From contig JAGZQO010000027.1 of NCBI GenBank assembly GCA_018382125.1, forward strand, positions 1 through 27,172: a stretch of 27,172 nt of DNA. The letters run 5' to 3'. Source of the DNA: Collinsella sp. (lineage in GTDB: Bacteria > Actinomycetota > Coriobacteriia > Coriobacteriales > Coriobacteriaceae). Below the pieces are notes generated by a model that saw nothing but the letters and a program-made list of their open reading frames with translations, was not told the DNA's origin and ran no database searches. Below are positions 7,850 to 15,420 of this stretch, piece after piece; the stretch's first letter is position 1; the number at the start of each line of letters is the position of its first letter. A program made the position numbers and the translations under genes.

Positions 7850-8224
7850 CTACTCTCGGCACAGATGCACGGCGAAACCGGCGAACTCGCGTTTAAAGTA
7901 CACGAGCTTGGTACCGCCGCCGGGCAGCAGCACACGCGACTCCTCGTTGACCTCGAGCCCGCGCTCGGCAAACCACTTCTCAGCTGCATCGATGTCGTTA
8001 ACGGCAAAGCCGATGTGGCCCTTGGTGCCACGACCGTTCCGCTTCATGATCTCGACCAGCGAATCGTTAAAGTACGAAACGGGGGTCTCGATAACGGGCA
8101 GGCCCATCATCGTCGAGAACAGCTCCGCGATCTCCAAGGCATCTGCCGGGTCGGTGGCGTTAATGCCCACATGGGCAACGCGCATGCCAAAGAGCTCGAC
8201 CGGATTGGCGTTCTGCTCACTCAT
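7850..8224 (-). CDS. VOC (glyoxalase/bleomycin-resistance) family protein
   Basis: A 124-residue single-module vicinal-oxygen-chelate protein. The paired beta-alpha-beta-beta-beta pattern is visible: HVGINATDP at the start, GHIGFAVNDIDAAEKWF in the middle, and KLVYFKREFAGFAVHLCRE at the end. Metal ligands seem plausible at H18 and E124 but cannot be confirmed by eye. The family includes isomerases, lyases and resistance proteins, so the substrate is unknown. It begins 11 bases after the stop of the PTS IIB gene on the same strand, suggesting one transcript and a possible role in sugar or sugar-acid metabolism. Confidence 0.8.
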   Translation of the reverse strand: MSEQNANPVELFGMRVAHVGINATDPADALEIAELFSTMMGLPVIETPVSYFNDSLVEIMKRNGRGTKGHIGFAVNDIDAAEKWFAERGLEVNEESRVLLPGGGTKLVYFKREFAGFAVHLCRE

Positions 8225-8235
8225 GCAGGCAGCGC

Positions 8236-8523
8236 CTACTGAGCCATAACGTCAAGGACGGCCTTCTCGGCAGCAACGCGGTTCATGCCGGTCATGAAGG
8301 GCACGCCGCTCACGTACGGGCAGGTGAGGCCCTCGGGGGCAACGGTGGTGGCGATCAGCAGGTCGGCGCCCTCGTCGCAAGCGTCCTTGGCCTCGGAGAT
8401 GGCGCACTGCACGATCTCATACTTGCCGGCATAACCGTTGGCGTCGAGCATGGTAGCGACCTTCTGGGCAACGAGCGTGGAAGTAGCAGCGCCAGCACCG
8501 CAAGCCAAAACGATCTTCTTCAT
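8236..8523 (-). CDS. PTS IIB component, GatB-like
   Basis: A 95-residue phosphotransferase-system IIB protein. The N-terminus (KIVLACGAGAATSTLVA) matches the P-loop-like active site of the galactitol/lactose-type IIB fold, with phospho-accepting C8. The end (VPFMTGMN, then a short helix) is close to the VHGMPFVSGVG region of E. coli GatB as I recall it. IIB passes phosphate from IIA to the sugar taken up by IIC, but no IIA or IIC gene is present in the window. GGGAG about ten bases upstream supports the ATG at 8523. It may work with partners encoded elsewhere, or act in signalling. Confidence 0.88.
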   Translation of the reverse strand: MKKIVLACGAGAATSTLVAQKVATMLDANGYAGKYEIVQCAISEAKDACDEGADLLIATTVAPEGLTCPYVSGVPFMTGMNRVAAEKAVLDVMAQ

Positions 8524-8625
8524 AGGTAATGTCTCCCTTCATGGTTTACTTTAGGTAAGTGTACCGCAGCGAGCGATGGCACTCAGCCTCGATGAGCTTT
8601 TATGCCAGTTTGCTTGCGCGCTGCG

Positions 8626-8631
8626 TATAAT
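8626..8631 (+). promoter_or_regulatory. Consensus -10 box
   Basis: TATAAT lies 55 bases before the ATG at 8687, in the 163-base divergent gap between the IIB gene and the membrane protein gene. The 17-bp-spaced -35 position reads TGCCAG, a poor match, so the promoter may need an activator or be read by contacts upstream of the -10. Confidence 0.5.
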
Positions 8632-8686
8632 ACATCTAGTACGTGTTGTCATACCGCTCGCTTTAAGAGCGACTAAGGACTCTGAA

Positions 8687-9310
8687 ATGCCCGATTCCCG
8701 CACCCTCTGGACCGCCGTCGTTATCATCTGCATCGCCGTGTCGGTGTTCTTTAGCGTCAAAAAACGCACCACGTTCAAGCGTCTGCAGCAGTTGATGGCC
8801 GCCAAGCAGTGGGACGAGTTCGATCGTTTGCTCGACGGCAAACTCACCAGCATGCTGTACCCACGCTACAACCGCGACTACCTGCGTCTGAACTCCTATC
8901 TGCTGCGCGAGGACCACGAGCGCGCCAGCGAGATGTTCGACCTGCTGCTGGGACTCAACCTCCCCAAGATGCAGCGCGTCGACCTGGTGATCAAAGCCTT
9001 TAACTACTATGTTGGCCAGGAGGATCGCAAAAAGTCCAAAGAGCTGTTGAACGAGATCAAGGGCTTTGAGGGCGGTCAGGCCGAGGCAGTCGCGCACGAA
9101 TGCCAACTGATGTACGACACGATGATCCTCAAGCGCCACAACGACATTCCCGAGCTGGAGCGCATGCTCGAGGACGTCGGCGACGACCCGGTCAAGCGCT
9201 GCCGCCTGGAGTACCTGCTGGCCCTGCAGTACCAGAACAAGGGCGACGAAGCCAAGTTCCAGGAGTTCCTGGAGAAGTCGGGCCAACACTCGATGGCCGT
9301 CAACGCGTAA
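8687..9310 (+). CDS. Membrane-anchored helical-repeat protein, unknown
   Basis: A 207-residue protein with a single N-terminal membrane helix (about residues 8-23) followed by a cytoplasmic all-helical region. The spacing of hydrophobic residues in segments such as QWDEFDRLL, DHERASEMFDLLL and KKSKELLNEIKGF resembles TPR-like helix pairs, but I could not assign a named family. TPR-type proteins usually mediate protein-protein contacts. The ATG at 8687 is preferred over an earlier in-frame ATG at 8576, because AAGGA lies eight bases before it and the TATAAT at 8626 sits between the two. tRNA-Leu follows 31 bases downstream on the same strand. Confidence 0.75.
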   Translation: MPDSRTLWTAVVIICIAVSVFFSVKKRTTFKRLQQLMAAKQWDEFDRLLDGKLTSMLYPRYNRDYLRLNSYLLREDHERASEMFDLLLGLNLPKMQRVDLVIKAFNYYVGQEDRKKSKELLNEIKGFEGGQAEAVAHECQLMYDTMILKRHNDIPELERMLEDVGDDPVKRCRLEYLLALQYQNKGDEAKFQEFLEKSGQHSMAVNA

Positions 9311-9341
9311 CGGACGGCTTGTGCTAGACTTCTAGTCTCAC

Positions 9342-9426
9342 GGGGGCGTGGCGGAATTGGCATACGCAGGAGACTTAAAATCTCTCGCCGCAAGGATTGT
9401 GGGTTCGAGTCCCACCGCCCCTACCA
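9342..9426 (+). tRNA. tRNA-Leu (anticodon UAA)
   Basis: Acceptor stem GGGGGCG pairs with CGCCCCT (one G-U), followed by discriminator A and an encoded CCA. The anticodon loop CTTAAAA gives anticodon TAA, reading UUA and UUG. The T arm is GTGGG-TTCGAGT-CCCAC, and the long variable arm (about 13 bases) fits a class II leucine tRNA. In a genome this GC-rich the UUA codon should be rare, so this is likely a minor isoacceptor. Confidence 0.96.
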
Positions 9427-9436
9427 TGTAGTGCTT

Positions 9437-9476
9437 ACGAGCCCGTGTCCCCCAGGGATGCGGGCTCGTTTCCTTT
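9437..9476 (+). terminator. Terminator after tRNA-Leu
   Basis: ACGAGCCCG (9437-9445) and CGGGCTCGT (9461-9469) form a perfect 9-bp stem followed by TTTCCTTT, starting 11 bases after the tRNA 3' end. Confidence 0.75.
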
Positions 9477-9558
9477 GGACGCCGTCAACTGCAGAGCAGC
9501 TCATTTGGGACGGGGCTTTTTTGACTACTTTTTCCGCCCACCCAATGAGTTTCCTACC

Positions 9559-9646
9559 ACATTTTCCGATGGAAAAACGTGGTTGTCTCGCACATTTTCC
9601 GATGGAAAAACGTGGTTGTCTCGCACATTTTCCGATGGAAACACCC
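9559..9646. repeat. 33-bp tandem repeat, about 2.6 copies, each palindromic
   Basis: Two identical 33-base units (9559-9591 and 9592-9624) and a partial third (9625-9646) sit just before the ATPase promoter. Each unit carries TTTTCCGATGGAAAA, flanked by CCAC/CACA and GTGG, so every unit is itself a near-palindrome. The 33-base period is close to three helical turns, placing the palindromes on one face of the DNA. The third unit overlaps the -35 zone of the TATAAT at 9656. This layout suggests tandem operator sites or a short intergenic repeat. No spacers differ between units, so it is not a CRISPR array. Confidence 0.85.
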
Positions 9647-9655
9647 AAATGGCCT

Positions 9656-9661
9656 TATAAT
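9656..9661 (+). promoter_or_regulatory. -10 box of the DUF4143 ATPase gene
   Basis: TATAAT 29 bases before the ATG at 9685. No consensus -35 is seen 16-18 bp upstream; that position falls inside the third unit of the 33-bp repeat, so a protein bound to the repeats could block or help RNA polymerase. Confidence 0.5.
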
Positions 9662-9684
9662 AACCGAGAGGGTTGGGAGGCAAT

Positions 9685-10986
9685 ATGCAGCGACAGCTTA
9701 TGAGCGAACTTATCGCTTGGAAATCAAGGACGAATCGCAAACCTCTCTTGCTTAAGGGAGCCCGCCAGACAGGAAAGACTTGGCTTCTTAACGAATTCGC
9801 AAGCCAGCAGTATCGAAACGTCATTCGTTTTGACTTTATGCTCGAGCCGAGCACACGCTCGCTGTTCGATGGGGACCTCGACCCCAAGCGCATCATCTCC
9901 CAGATAGAACTCCTACGTGGCCAAACTGTAACGCCAGCAGACACGCTCATCATCTTCGACGAGATCCAAGAGGCCCCGCGCGGGATCACCTCGCTCAAGT
10001 ACTTCAACGAGCTTGCACCCGAATACCACATCGTAGCAGCCGGTTCCTATATGGGCCTCGCGCTCCGACGCGAAAATGAGTCATTTCCCGTCGGCAAAAT
10101 CGACCAGCTCACCATGCGTCCCATGGGGTTCGCCGAGTTCGTTCGTGCCGTCGACGGCGACCCGCTCGCCGACGCCATCCTTGCCGCAGACATGAACCTT
10201 CTAGCAAACGTTACCGAAAAGCTCGAACACTTGCTCAAGGAATACCTTGTTGTCGGCGGTATGCCCGAAGTTGTCTCCGCTTTCGCCGAGACACGCGACT
10301 TCATCGAAGCCCGAAGGCTTCAGCAGCAAATCATCGAGGCTTACGAATCCGATTTTGGCAAACATGCACCCGCCCGCATCATCGAGCGCATGAGGTTGGT
10401 TTGGAAATCCCTTCCCGGCCAGCTTGCCAAAGAGAACAAGAAGTTTGTCTATGGCGCCCTTCGCCCCGGAGCGCGCGCACGCGATTTCGAGGAAAGCCTC
10501 CAGTGGCTCACGGACTACGGAATCGTTCATAAGGTGCCACGTGTTTCCGCTCTAAAGGCGCCGCTCTCGAGCTACGAAGACCTCTCGGGCTTCAAACTGT
10601 TCTGCATCGACACCGGCATCCTCGGAGCGCTCTCCGGTCTCTCTCCGGCCATCGTTCTTAACGGATCCGCTGTTTTTACCGAGTTCAAAGGTTCGCTGAC
10701 CGAACAATACGTCGCGCAGGAGCTTTTGCTCCAGGACAAAACTCCCGCGTATTGGTCCTCTACCTCTGGCAATGCCGAAACCGACTTTGCCATCGACCAT
10801 GCGGGAACCGTGCTTCCGCTTGAGGTCAAGGCGGCAGAGAACCTTAAAGCGAAGAGTCTGAAAATAGCCTGCGAAAAATTCAAGCTCGAGCGTTGCGTGA
10901 GGAGCTCCCTGGCGGCATATAGAGACGAGGGCATGCTCGTCAATATTCCGCTTTGGGAGATTGGGCAAATCGACAAGCTGGCATAG
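9685..10986 (+). CDS. AAA ATPase with DUF4143 domain
   Basis: A 433-residue member of the AAA_14/DUF4143 ATPases common in gut bacteria and archaea; their cellular role is unsettled. Walker A is GARQTGKT (25-32), Walker B LIIFDEIQ (88-95), and AAGSYMG (118-124) is a sensor-like strand. The DUF4143 part has a restriction-endonuclease-like core: D367 in ETDF and E380-x-K382 in LEVKA, the D...ExK arrangement of PD-(D/E)XK nucleases. A GGGAGG sequence four bases before the ATG supports the start at 9685; a TTG at 9673 would place this Shine-Dalgarno inside the gene. It stands alone, between a tandem repeat array on one side and a 69-bp palindrome on the other, and somewhat AT-richer codon use hints at horizontal acquisition. 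A toxin-antitoxin or defence role is speculation. Confidence 0.88.
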   Translation: MQRQLMSELIAWKSRTNRKPLLLKGARQTGKTWLLNEFASQQYRNVIRFDFMLEPSTRSLFDGDLDPKRIISQIELLRGQTVTPADTLIIFDEIQEAPRGITSLKYFNELAPEYHIVAAGSYMGLALRRENESFPVGKIDQLTMRPMGFAEFVRAVDGDPLADAILAADMNLLANVTEKLEHLLKEYLVVGGMPEVVSAFAETRDFIEARRLQQQIIEAYESDFGKHAPARIIERMRLVWKSLPGQLAKENKKFVYGALRPGARARDFEESLQWLTDYGIVHKVPRVSALKAPLSSYEDLSGFKLFCIDTGILGALSGLSPAIVLNGSAVFTEFKGSLTEQYVAQELLLQDKTPAYWSSTSGNAETDFAIDHAGTVLPLEVKAAENLKAKSLKIACEKFKLERCVRSSLAAYRDEGMLVNIPLWEIGQIDKLA

Positions 10987-10992
10987 GCGCTG

Positions 10993-11020
10993 TGGGGACG
11001 CCCCGCAAGGACTGTCCCCA
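10993..11020. repeat. TGGGGAC/GTCCCCA inverted repeat
   Basis: TGGGGAC (10993-10999) and GTCCCCA (11014-11020) pair perfectly over seven bases. The GGGGAC core matches the CTAGTC repeats elsewhere in the window. It lies 13 bases before the 69-bp palindrome and may be part of the same compound element or act as a terminator-like hairpin for the ATPase gene. Confidence 0.5.
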
Positions 11021-11033
11021 GGTGCCGGCTGTT

Positions 11034-11102
11034 GAGTTGCGGTGGAATAGGGACTGTTTGGCGCCCGAAAGGGCGATTTTAGTCCGTATTTCACCGCAAC
11101 TT
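11034..11102. repeat. 69-bp palindromic element, copy 1
   Basis: AGTTGCGGTGGAATAGGGACT and AGTCCGTATTTCACCGCAACT pair over 21 bases with two mismatches. The apex carries its own hairpin, CGCCC-GAAA-GGGCG. Copy 2 at 17764-17832 has the same outer arms and the same total length. It ends two bases before the ppx/gppA stop codon, so it may also act as that gene's 3' hairpin. Confidence 0.85.
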
Positions 11103-11104
11103 AT

Positions 11105-12106
11105 TTAGAGGGCGCTGAGGCTGGGAGTCCATGCGATGGTGGGAGTCGCGCCGTCGAGGGTCTCGTTGATGGTGGCGGCCATACCGGCGAGGAGGCTGTT
11201 CTCGCTTACGGTGAGCATGTCGTAACCGCCGGCACGCATGAGCTCGCGGATCACCACGGCGCCAGCCAGAATCACGCCCGCGCGTTTGGGCTGTACACCC
11301 GGTAGCGCGGCGATACCCTCCACATCCAGCGTAGATATACGATCGATGGCGGCCGAGATCTGCTCCATCGAAAGCTCGCGCAGGTGCACAAAGCTCGAGT
11401 CGTACGGCTCCAGTTCGTGGATCAGCGCCACGAGCGTGGTGACGGTACCGCCCACCGCGACGAGGCGCTCGGCGCGCTCAAAGTCGACAGGCAGGCCCTC
11501 AAAATAGGCGGAGAACTGCTCGCTCGCCCACGCGGCGGCAACCGCAAGCTCATTCGTCGACGGCGGCAGCGCAGAGAAAAACCGCTCCGTCACGCGACGG
11601 CAACCGATGTCCAGTGAGCGCGTTCCCTCCAGCGCAAAGACCCCGCGCTCAGGCGCATAGACGCCCGTCGCGAGCTCCGTGGAGCCACCGCCCGAATCGG
11701 CGACGATGATGCGCTCGCCAGCAAAGTCGTGTGCCACGCCAAAAAACGTCAGGCGCGCCTCAACCTCGCCCGGAATCACCTGCGGTTCGAGCCCCAGATC
11801 GCGCAGACCGTCCAGCAGCAGCGCGGCATTGGACGCATCGCGCGCGGCACTCGTGCAGGTGGTGCAGACGCACGCGGCCCCAAAGGTACGGGCTTCGTCC
11901 ACAAACATGCGGCACGCAACGAGCACGCGCTCAACGGCCGCCTCGCAAAAGCGCCCCGTCGCGTCCACGCCCTCGCCCAAGTCGGTGATCTCGGTATGCT
12001 TGGACGATTCCACGATCGCCCCGGCCTCGACCTGCGCCAACACCAGTCGCGACGACACCGTTCCCAGGTCGATCGCGGCCACCTTATAGCATTTGCAATT
12101 TGTCAT
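11105..12106 (-). CDS. Ppx/GppA-family exopolyphosphatase
   Basis: A 333-residue member of the actin-like ATPase fold family that hydrolyses polyphosphate or pppGpp. Phosphate-binding motifs are visible: AAIDLGTVSSRL at the N-terminus (strand 1 and P1 loop), ADSGGGSTEL near the middle (P2), and VGGTVTTL. It is shorter than E. coli Ppx and GppA (about 500), as are actinobacterial homologues, and lacks the C-terminal HD-like region. Eight cysteines, including a CKC near the N-terminus, is more than usual. The gene starts 20 bases after the DivIC-like gene, and the eno - divIC - ppx order is a familiar actinobacterial arrangement. Whether the substrate is polyphosphate or pppGpp cannot be decided from sequence. 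Confidence 0.88.
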   Translation of the reverse strand: MTNCKCYKVAAIDLGTVSSRLVLAQVEAGAIVESSKHTEITDLGEGVDATGRFCEAAVERVLVACRMFVDEARTFGAACVCTTCTSAARDASNAALLLDGLRDLGLEPQVIPGEVEARLTFFGVAHDFAGERIIVADSGGGSTELATGVYAPERGVFALEGTRSLDIGCRRVTERFFSALPPSTNELAVAAAWASEQFSAYFEGLPVDFERAERLVAVGGTVTTLVALIHELEPYDSSFVHLRELSMEQISAAIDRISTLDVEGIAALPGVQPKRAGVILAGAVVIRELMRAGGYDMLTVSENSLLAGMAATINETLDGATPTIAWTPSLSAL

Positions 12107-12126
12107 TGCGAGCTCCCCTCCGGGCG

Positions 12127-12891
12127 CTATTTGCCGTTGGACACGACCGTCTGACCCTCGACGCCGTTAAACCCAAACAGCATGTCGAGCGCTTGGATGT
12201 ACCATGGCGCGTCCTTGCCGACTTCTTCGATCTCCTTGGCCACCTCGCTGGCCTTCTTGGCGTTCGACGACTTCTTTTCAGCCGACGACGAGTCCGAATC
12301 GCCGTCCAGGCCCTGCACTTCAATCCTCTTCTCGCCGGGCATCACCAGGCCCAGGTCCTCGGATGCCGCGTCCTTGATACCCTCCTCCGAGAGCAGCTTG
12401 TCGACGCTTTTTTGCAGCTCATCATTGTATTGCTGGCGAATCTCGACCTGCTTGGCCAAGATATCGCTCGAACGCTTTGCCACGTACAGGTCGCGCACGG
12501 GGAAATACAGGCTCACGAGCACCAGGGCAACGACGATGCCGATGAATAGCCCTCGCTGAGGACCGTGGGTAAAGTCGTAGATCGCCTTGACCACCGCGTT
12601 GTCGTTGGCGTAGTGCATAAAGTCCGAGCCCGAAAGACGGTTCGAGGGCCTGCTCGACCTATCGTGCGTTTGAGCCGACGAGCGCTGAGCATGCGACGAA
12701 CGTGCCGGGCGCACTGGTCCATCTGTCGAAGTATTCACTTGAGCATTGGGGCGCGAGGTACTTGTCGGGCGCTGTATGGAGCGGTCGGCGCCGGCGTAGG
12801 CGGACCCACCGAGCTGCACCGTGCGCGCACGGCGAGGCGACGGCTCACGCGAACCGGCGGAATAGTACCTGTTGTCGTAAATCTGATCCAT
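12127..12891 (-). CDS. DivIC/FtsB-like septum formation initiator
   Basis: A 254-residue bitopic membrane protein of the septum-formation-initiator family. The N-terminal ~110 residues are polar and rich in Ser, Arg, Thr and Pro, probably disordered and cytoplasmic. A single membrane helix spans about 115-132, a coiled coil follows at about 135-172, then DLGLVMPGEKRI (179-190), the family's typical motif. The tail has a Ser/Lys-rich low-complexity stretch (198-225) and a hydrophobic end. Family members bridge FtsL and FtsQ in the division complex. The ATG at 12891 has AAGG six bases upstream; the longer frame above it overlaps the eno terminator and is unlikely to be coding. It sits between eno and ppx/gppA. 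Confidence 0.85.
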   Translation of the reverse strand: MDQIYDNRYYSAGSREPSPRRARTVQLGGSAYAGADRSIQRPTSTSRPNAQVNTSTDGPVRPARSSHAQRSSAQTHDRSSRPSNRLSGSDFMHYANDNAVVKAIYDFTHGPQRGLFIGIVVALVLVSLYFPVRDLYVAKRSSDILAKQVEIRQQYNDELQKSVDKLLSEEGIKDAASEDLGLVMPGEKRIEVQGLDGDSDSSSAEKKSSNAKKASEVAKEIEEVGKDAPWYIQALDMLFGFNGVEGQTVVSNGK

Positions 12892-12982
12892 GTGCGCCTT
12901 GTGCGGTTGAGGTTTGTTTGCGCTAAGTCCTTTAGTTATAGCACGAGCGCCCGCACCGCCTTCGCCAGCCTTTGCTCGACAT

Positions 12983-13015
12983 AAAAAAGGCGCTGAGCCA
13001 TATGGCCCAGCGCCC
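12983..13015 (-). terminator. Rho-independent terminator of eno
   Basis: On the minus strand GGCGCTGGGCC and GGCTCAGCGCC pair around ATAT with one G-U, followed by TTTTTT. It lies 64 bases after the enolase stop codon and separates eno from the divIC-like gene, which may therefore need its own promoter or readthrough. Confidence 0.9.
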
Positions 13016-13078
13016 AATGGCGGCCATCAGAAGTGGAACGGAGCCGAGTCAACCCCGCTCCCCGCGTGCACCACTTGT

Positions 13079-14368
13079 TTAGCGAATGTTGTAGAACGCG
13101 GCCTTGCCGGCGTAACGCGCGCTGCCCTCGAGCTCGTCCTCGATGCGGATGAGCTGGTTGTACTTGGCGATACGGTCGCTGCGGCACGGGGCGCCCGACT
13201 TGATCTGGCCGGCGTTGACGCCCACGACCAGGTCGGCGATCGTGGAGTCCTCGGTCTCGCCGGAACGGTGGCTCACGATGCAAGCGTAGCCGGCCTCCTT
13301 GGCGGTCTCGATGGCCTCGAGCGACTCGGTGAGCGTGCCGATCTGGTTGACCTTGACCAGGATCGCGTTGGCGGCACCCAGCTCGATGCCCTTCTTGAGG
13401 CGCTCGGTGTTGGTGACGAACAGGTCGTCGCCCACCAGCTGCACCTTGTTGCCAATGCGACGGGTGAGCTCAACCCAGCCGTCCCAGTCCTCCTCGGCCA
13501 TGCCGTCCTCGATGGAGATGATGGGATAGGTGTCGACGAGCTTCTCCCAGTAATCAACCATCTGGGCACTCGTGTACTCCACGCCCTCGCCCTTGAGCTC
13601 GTACATGCCGGTCTCGGCGTTGTAGAACTCGGTCGAGGCCGGGTCCATGGCGTACATGAAGTCGATGCCGGGCTTAAAGCCGGCCTTCTCCACGGCCTTG
13701 GTGATGTACTCGAACGGCTCGGCATTGGTCTTAAGGTTGGGGGCAAAGCCGCCCTCGTCGCCCACGCCGCCGCCCAGGCCGGCCTCGTGCAGCACGCCCT
13801 TGAGGGTGTGGTAGACCTCGGCGCACCAACGCAGGCCCTCGGCAAAGCTCGGGGCGCCCACCGGCATGATCATGAACTCCTGGAAGTCGACGTTGTTGTC
13901 GGCATGCACGCCGCCGTTGAGAATGTTCATCATGGGCGTGGGCAGCAGGTGAGCGTTGACGCCGCCCAGGTACTGGTACAGCGACAGGCCCGCCGACTCG
14001 GCAGCGGCGCGGGCAACGGCCAGCGACACGCCCAGGATGGCGTTGGCACCGAGCTTGGTCTTGTTGGGGGTACCGTCCGCGGCAATCAGCGCGGCATCGA
14101 CGGCACGCTGGTCGAAGGCGTCGAGGCCGGCGACGGCATTGGCGCACTCGTTGTTGACGTGCTCGACGGCCTGAGAGACGCCCTTGCCCAGATAGCGGCC
14201 CTTGTCGCCATCGCGCAGCTCGCAAGCCTCAAAGGCACCGGTCGAAGCGCCCGAAGGCACCATCGCGCGACCGAAGCTACCGTCCTCGAGCACAACCTCG
14301 ACCTCGACGGTGGGATTGCCGCGGCTGTCGAGCACCTCGCGACCGTAAACGTCCAAAATATCGCTCAT
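13079..14368 (-). CDS. eno: Enolase (phosphopyruvate hydratase)
   Basis: Enolase converts 2-phosphoglycerate to phosphoenolpyruvate in glycolysis, in the cytoplasm. The protein is 429 residues, the family norm. It opens with the conserved EVLDSRGNPTVEVEV, has the substrate loop SGASTGAFEACELRD, the metal ligands in ISIEDGMAEEDW and VGDDLFVTN, the catalytic lysine region LVKVNQIGTLTE and the signature SHRSGETED. GGGAG seven bases before the ATG supports the start. It is a single gene on its own transcript, with a terminator downstream. Codon use is strongly biased to C/G-ending codons, as expected for a highly expressed gene. Confidence 0.98.
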   Translation of the reverse strand: MSDILDVYGREVLDSRGNPTVEVEVVLEDGSFGRAMVPSGASTGAFEACELRDGDKGRYLGKGVSQAVEHVNNECANAVAGLDAFDQRAVDAALIAADGTPNKTKLGANAILGVSLAVARAAAESAGLSLYQYLGGVNAHLLPTPMMNILNGGVHADNNVDFQEFMIMPVGAPSFAEGLRWCAEVYHTLKGVLHEAGLGGGVGDEGGFAPNLKTNAEPFEYITKAVEKAGFKPGIDFMYAMDPASTEFYNAETGMYELKGEGVEYTSAQMVDYWEKLVDTYPIISIEDGMAEEDWDGWVELTRRIGNKVQLVGDDLFVTNTERLKKGIELGAANAILVKVNQIGTLTESLEAIETAKEAGYACIVSHRSGETEDSTIADLVVGVNAGQIKSGAPCRSDRIAKYNQLIRIEDELEGSARYAGKAAFYNIR

Positions 14369-14441
14369 GTTGTCTCCCTCTCACTTGGAAACGTAGTGGA
14401 TGCAAGCGACCGGCTGACCGTGCACCATCGGTGCGTCTCCG

Positions 14442-14486
14442 TAAGTTAGCCATGTCGCACTTTTTGCATTATGCCCTAAGTTAGCC
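14442..14486. promoter_or_regulatory. Direct repeats upstream of eno
   Basis: TAAGTTAGCC occurs at 14442-14451 and again at 14477-14486 in the same orientation, 35 bases apart, and brackets a possible minus-strand -10 (CATAAT, complement of 14468-14473). No good -35 is seen. The pair could bind a regulator of enolase expression. Confidence 0.35.
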
Positions 14487-14506
14487 GAGGGATACACTTG
14501 ATTTTC

Positions 14507-14553
14507 GAAAAATATAGCGGGAACGATGAGGCGTGTCAGCCCGTCGTTCCCGC
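14507..14553 (-). terminator. Terminator of the mazG operon
   Basis: GCGGGAACGA (14517-14526) and TCGTTCCCGC (14544-14553) form a perfect 10-bp stem; on the minus strand it is followed by TATATTTTTCG. It lies directly after the mazG stop codon. Confidence 0.88.
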
Positions 14554-14557
14554 AGTC

Positions 14558-15418
14558 TTACTCCTCCGCCTTTGCGGCATCCCACAGGTCGTTGAGGCCG
14601 TGGGTCGAAAGCTCGGCAAGATCCACGTGGGCATCGGCCGCCATCTGCTCCATCGCAGCCCAGCGACGGCGAAACTTGGCCGTGCTCGCGCGCAGGGCGC
14701 TCTCGGCGTCGATACCCTCCTTGCGCGCGACGTTGACCAGGGCAAAGAGCAGATCGCCAAACTCCATTTCGCGCTCGGGCGAGCCAGGGGCCTCGGCCTC
14801 AAACTCGGCACGCTCCTCGGCGACCTCGTCCCACACATCCTGGACCGTCTCCCACTCAAAGCCCACGGCAGCCGCCTTGCGCGACACCTTCTGAGCCTGC
14901 ATCAGCGCCGGCAGATGCGTGGGCACGCCGTCGAGCAGGCCCTCGGGCGCAGCCTCGCCTGCCGCCACGGCCTTGTCCTTGGCAGCCCTCTCGGCAAGCT
15001 TGACCTCGTCCCAAATCTTGAGTACCTCGTCGGAACTGTCGGCATCTACATCGCCAAACACGTGCGGATGACGGCGGATGAGCTTGGCATCGATATCACG
15101 CGCCACGTCGGCCAGCGTAAACTCGCCGGCGTCCGCCGCAATCTGCGCATGCAGCACGACCTGCATGAGCACGTCGCCCAGCTCCTCGCGTAGGTGAACC
15201 GCGTCGTCCGCCTCGATGCAGTCGAGTGCCTCGTAGGCCTCCTCGATCATGTTCTTGCCGATGCTGCGGTGCGTCTGCTCACGGTCCCACGGGCAGCCGT
15301 CGGGCTGACGCAAGCGCCAGACGATCTGCACCAGATGTTGTAGCTCGGCCGACGCGTCGACCAGCGTGGACAAATCGCGCGAGCCCTCGGCATTTTGCTG
15401 AGCCATGTGCTGCGCCAT
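14558..15418 (-). CDS. mazG: MazG nucleoside triphosphate pyrophosphohydrolase
   Basis: MazG hydrolyses NTPs and dNTPs to monophosphates and pyrophosphate, clearing damaged or excess nucleotides. This 286-residue protein has two MazG modules, as in E. coli (263 residues). The first shows PDGCPWDREQTH, EEAYE (59-63) and EELGDVLMQVVLHA (78-91), the metal-binding EExxE...ExxD pattern. The second shows VGFEW, EERAEFEAE and EFGDLLFALVNVAR. The ATG lies two bases after the stop of the yfcE-like gene, and its GGAGGAA ribosome site is inside the end of that gene, so the two are translationally coupled. The N-terminal ~22 residues before the MazG module are extra and Gln/Ala rich. Confidence 0.93.
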   Translation of the reverse strand: MAQHMAQQNAEGSRDLSTLVDASAELQHLVQIVWRLRQPDGCPWDREQTHRSIGKNMIEEAYEALDCIEADDAVHLREELGDVLMQVVLHAQIAADAGEFTLADVARDIDAKLIRRHPHVFGDVDADSSDEVLKIWDEVKLAERAAKDKAVAAGEAAPEGLLDGVPTHLPALMQAQKVSRKAAAVGFEWETVQDVWDEVAEERAEFEAEAPGSPEREMEFGDLLFALVNVARKEGIDAESALRASTAKFRRRWAAMEQMAADAHVDLAELSTHGLNDLWDAAKAEE

Positions 15419-15420
15419 GG

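Noticed and set aside
9559..9646. Possible CRISPR array
   Set aside because: Units abut directly without variable spacers, there are fewer than three full copies, and no cas gene is near.
9421..9648. Minus-strand frame encoding an 11-residue repeat (FSIGKCARQPR)
   Set aside because: The repetition follows from the 33-bp DNA repeat being a multiple of three; the start and surroundings do not look coding.
12914..14449. Long plus-strand open frame opposite enolase (511 codons)
   Set aside because: It mirrors the strongly biased codons of eno, has no family similarity, and no ribosome site fits its start.
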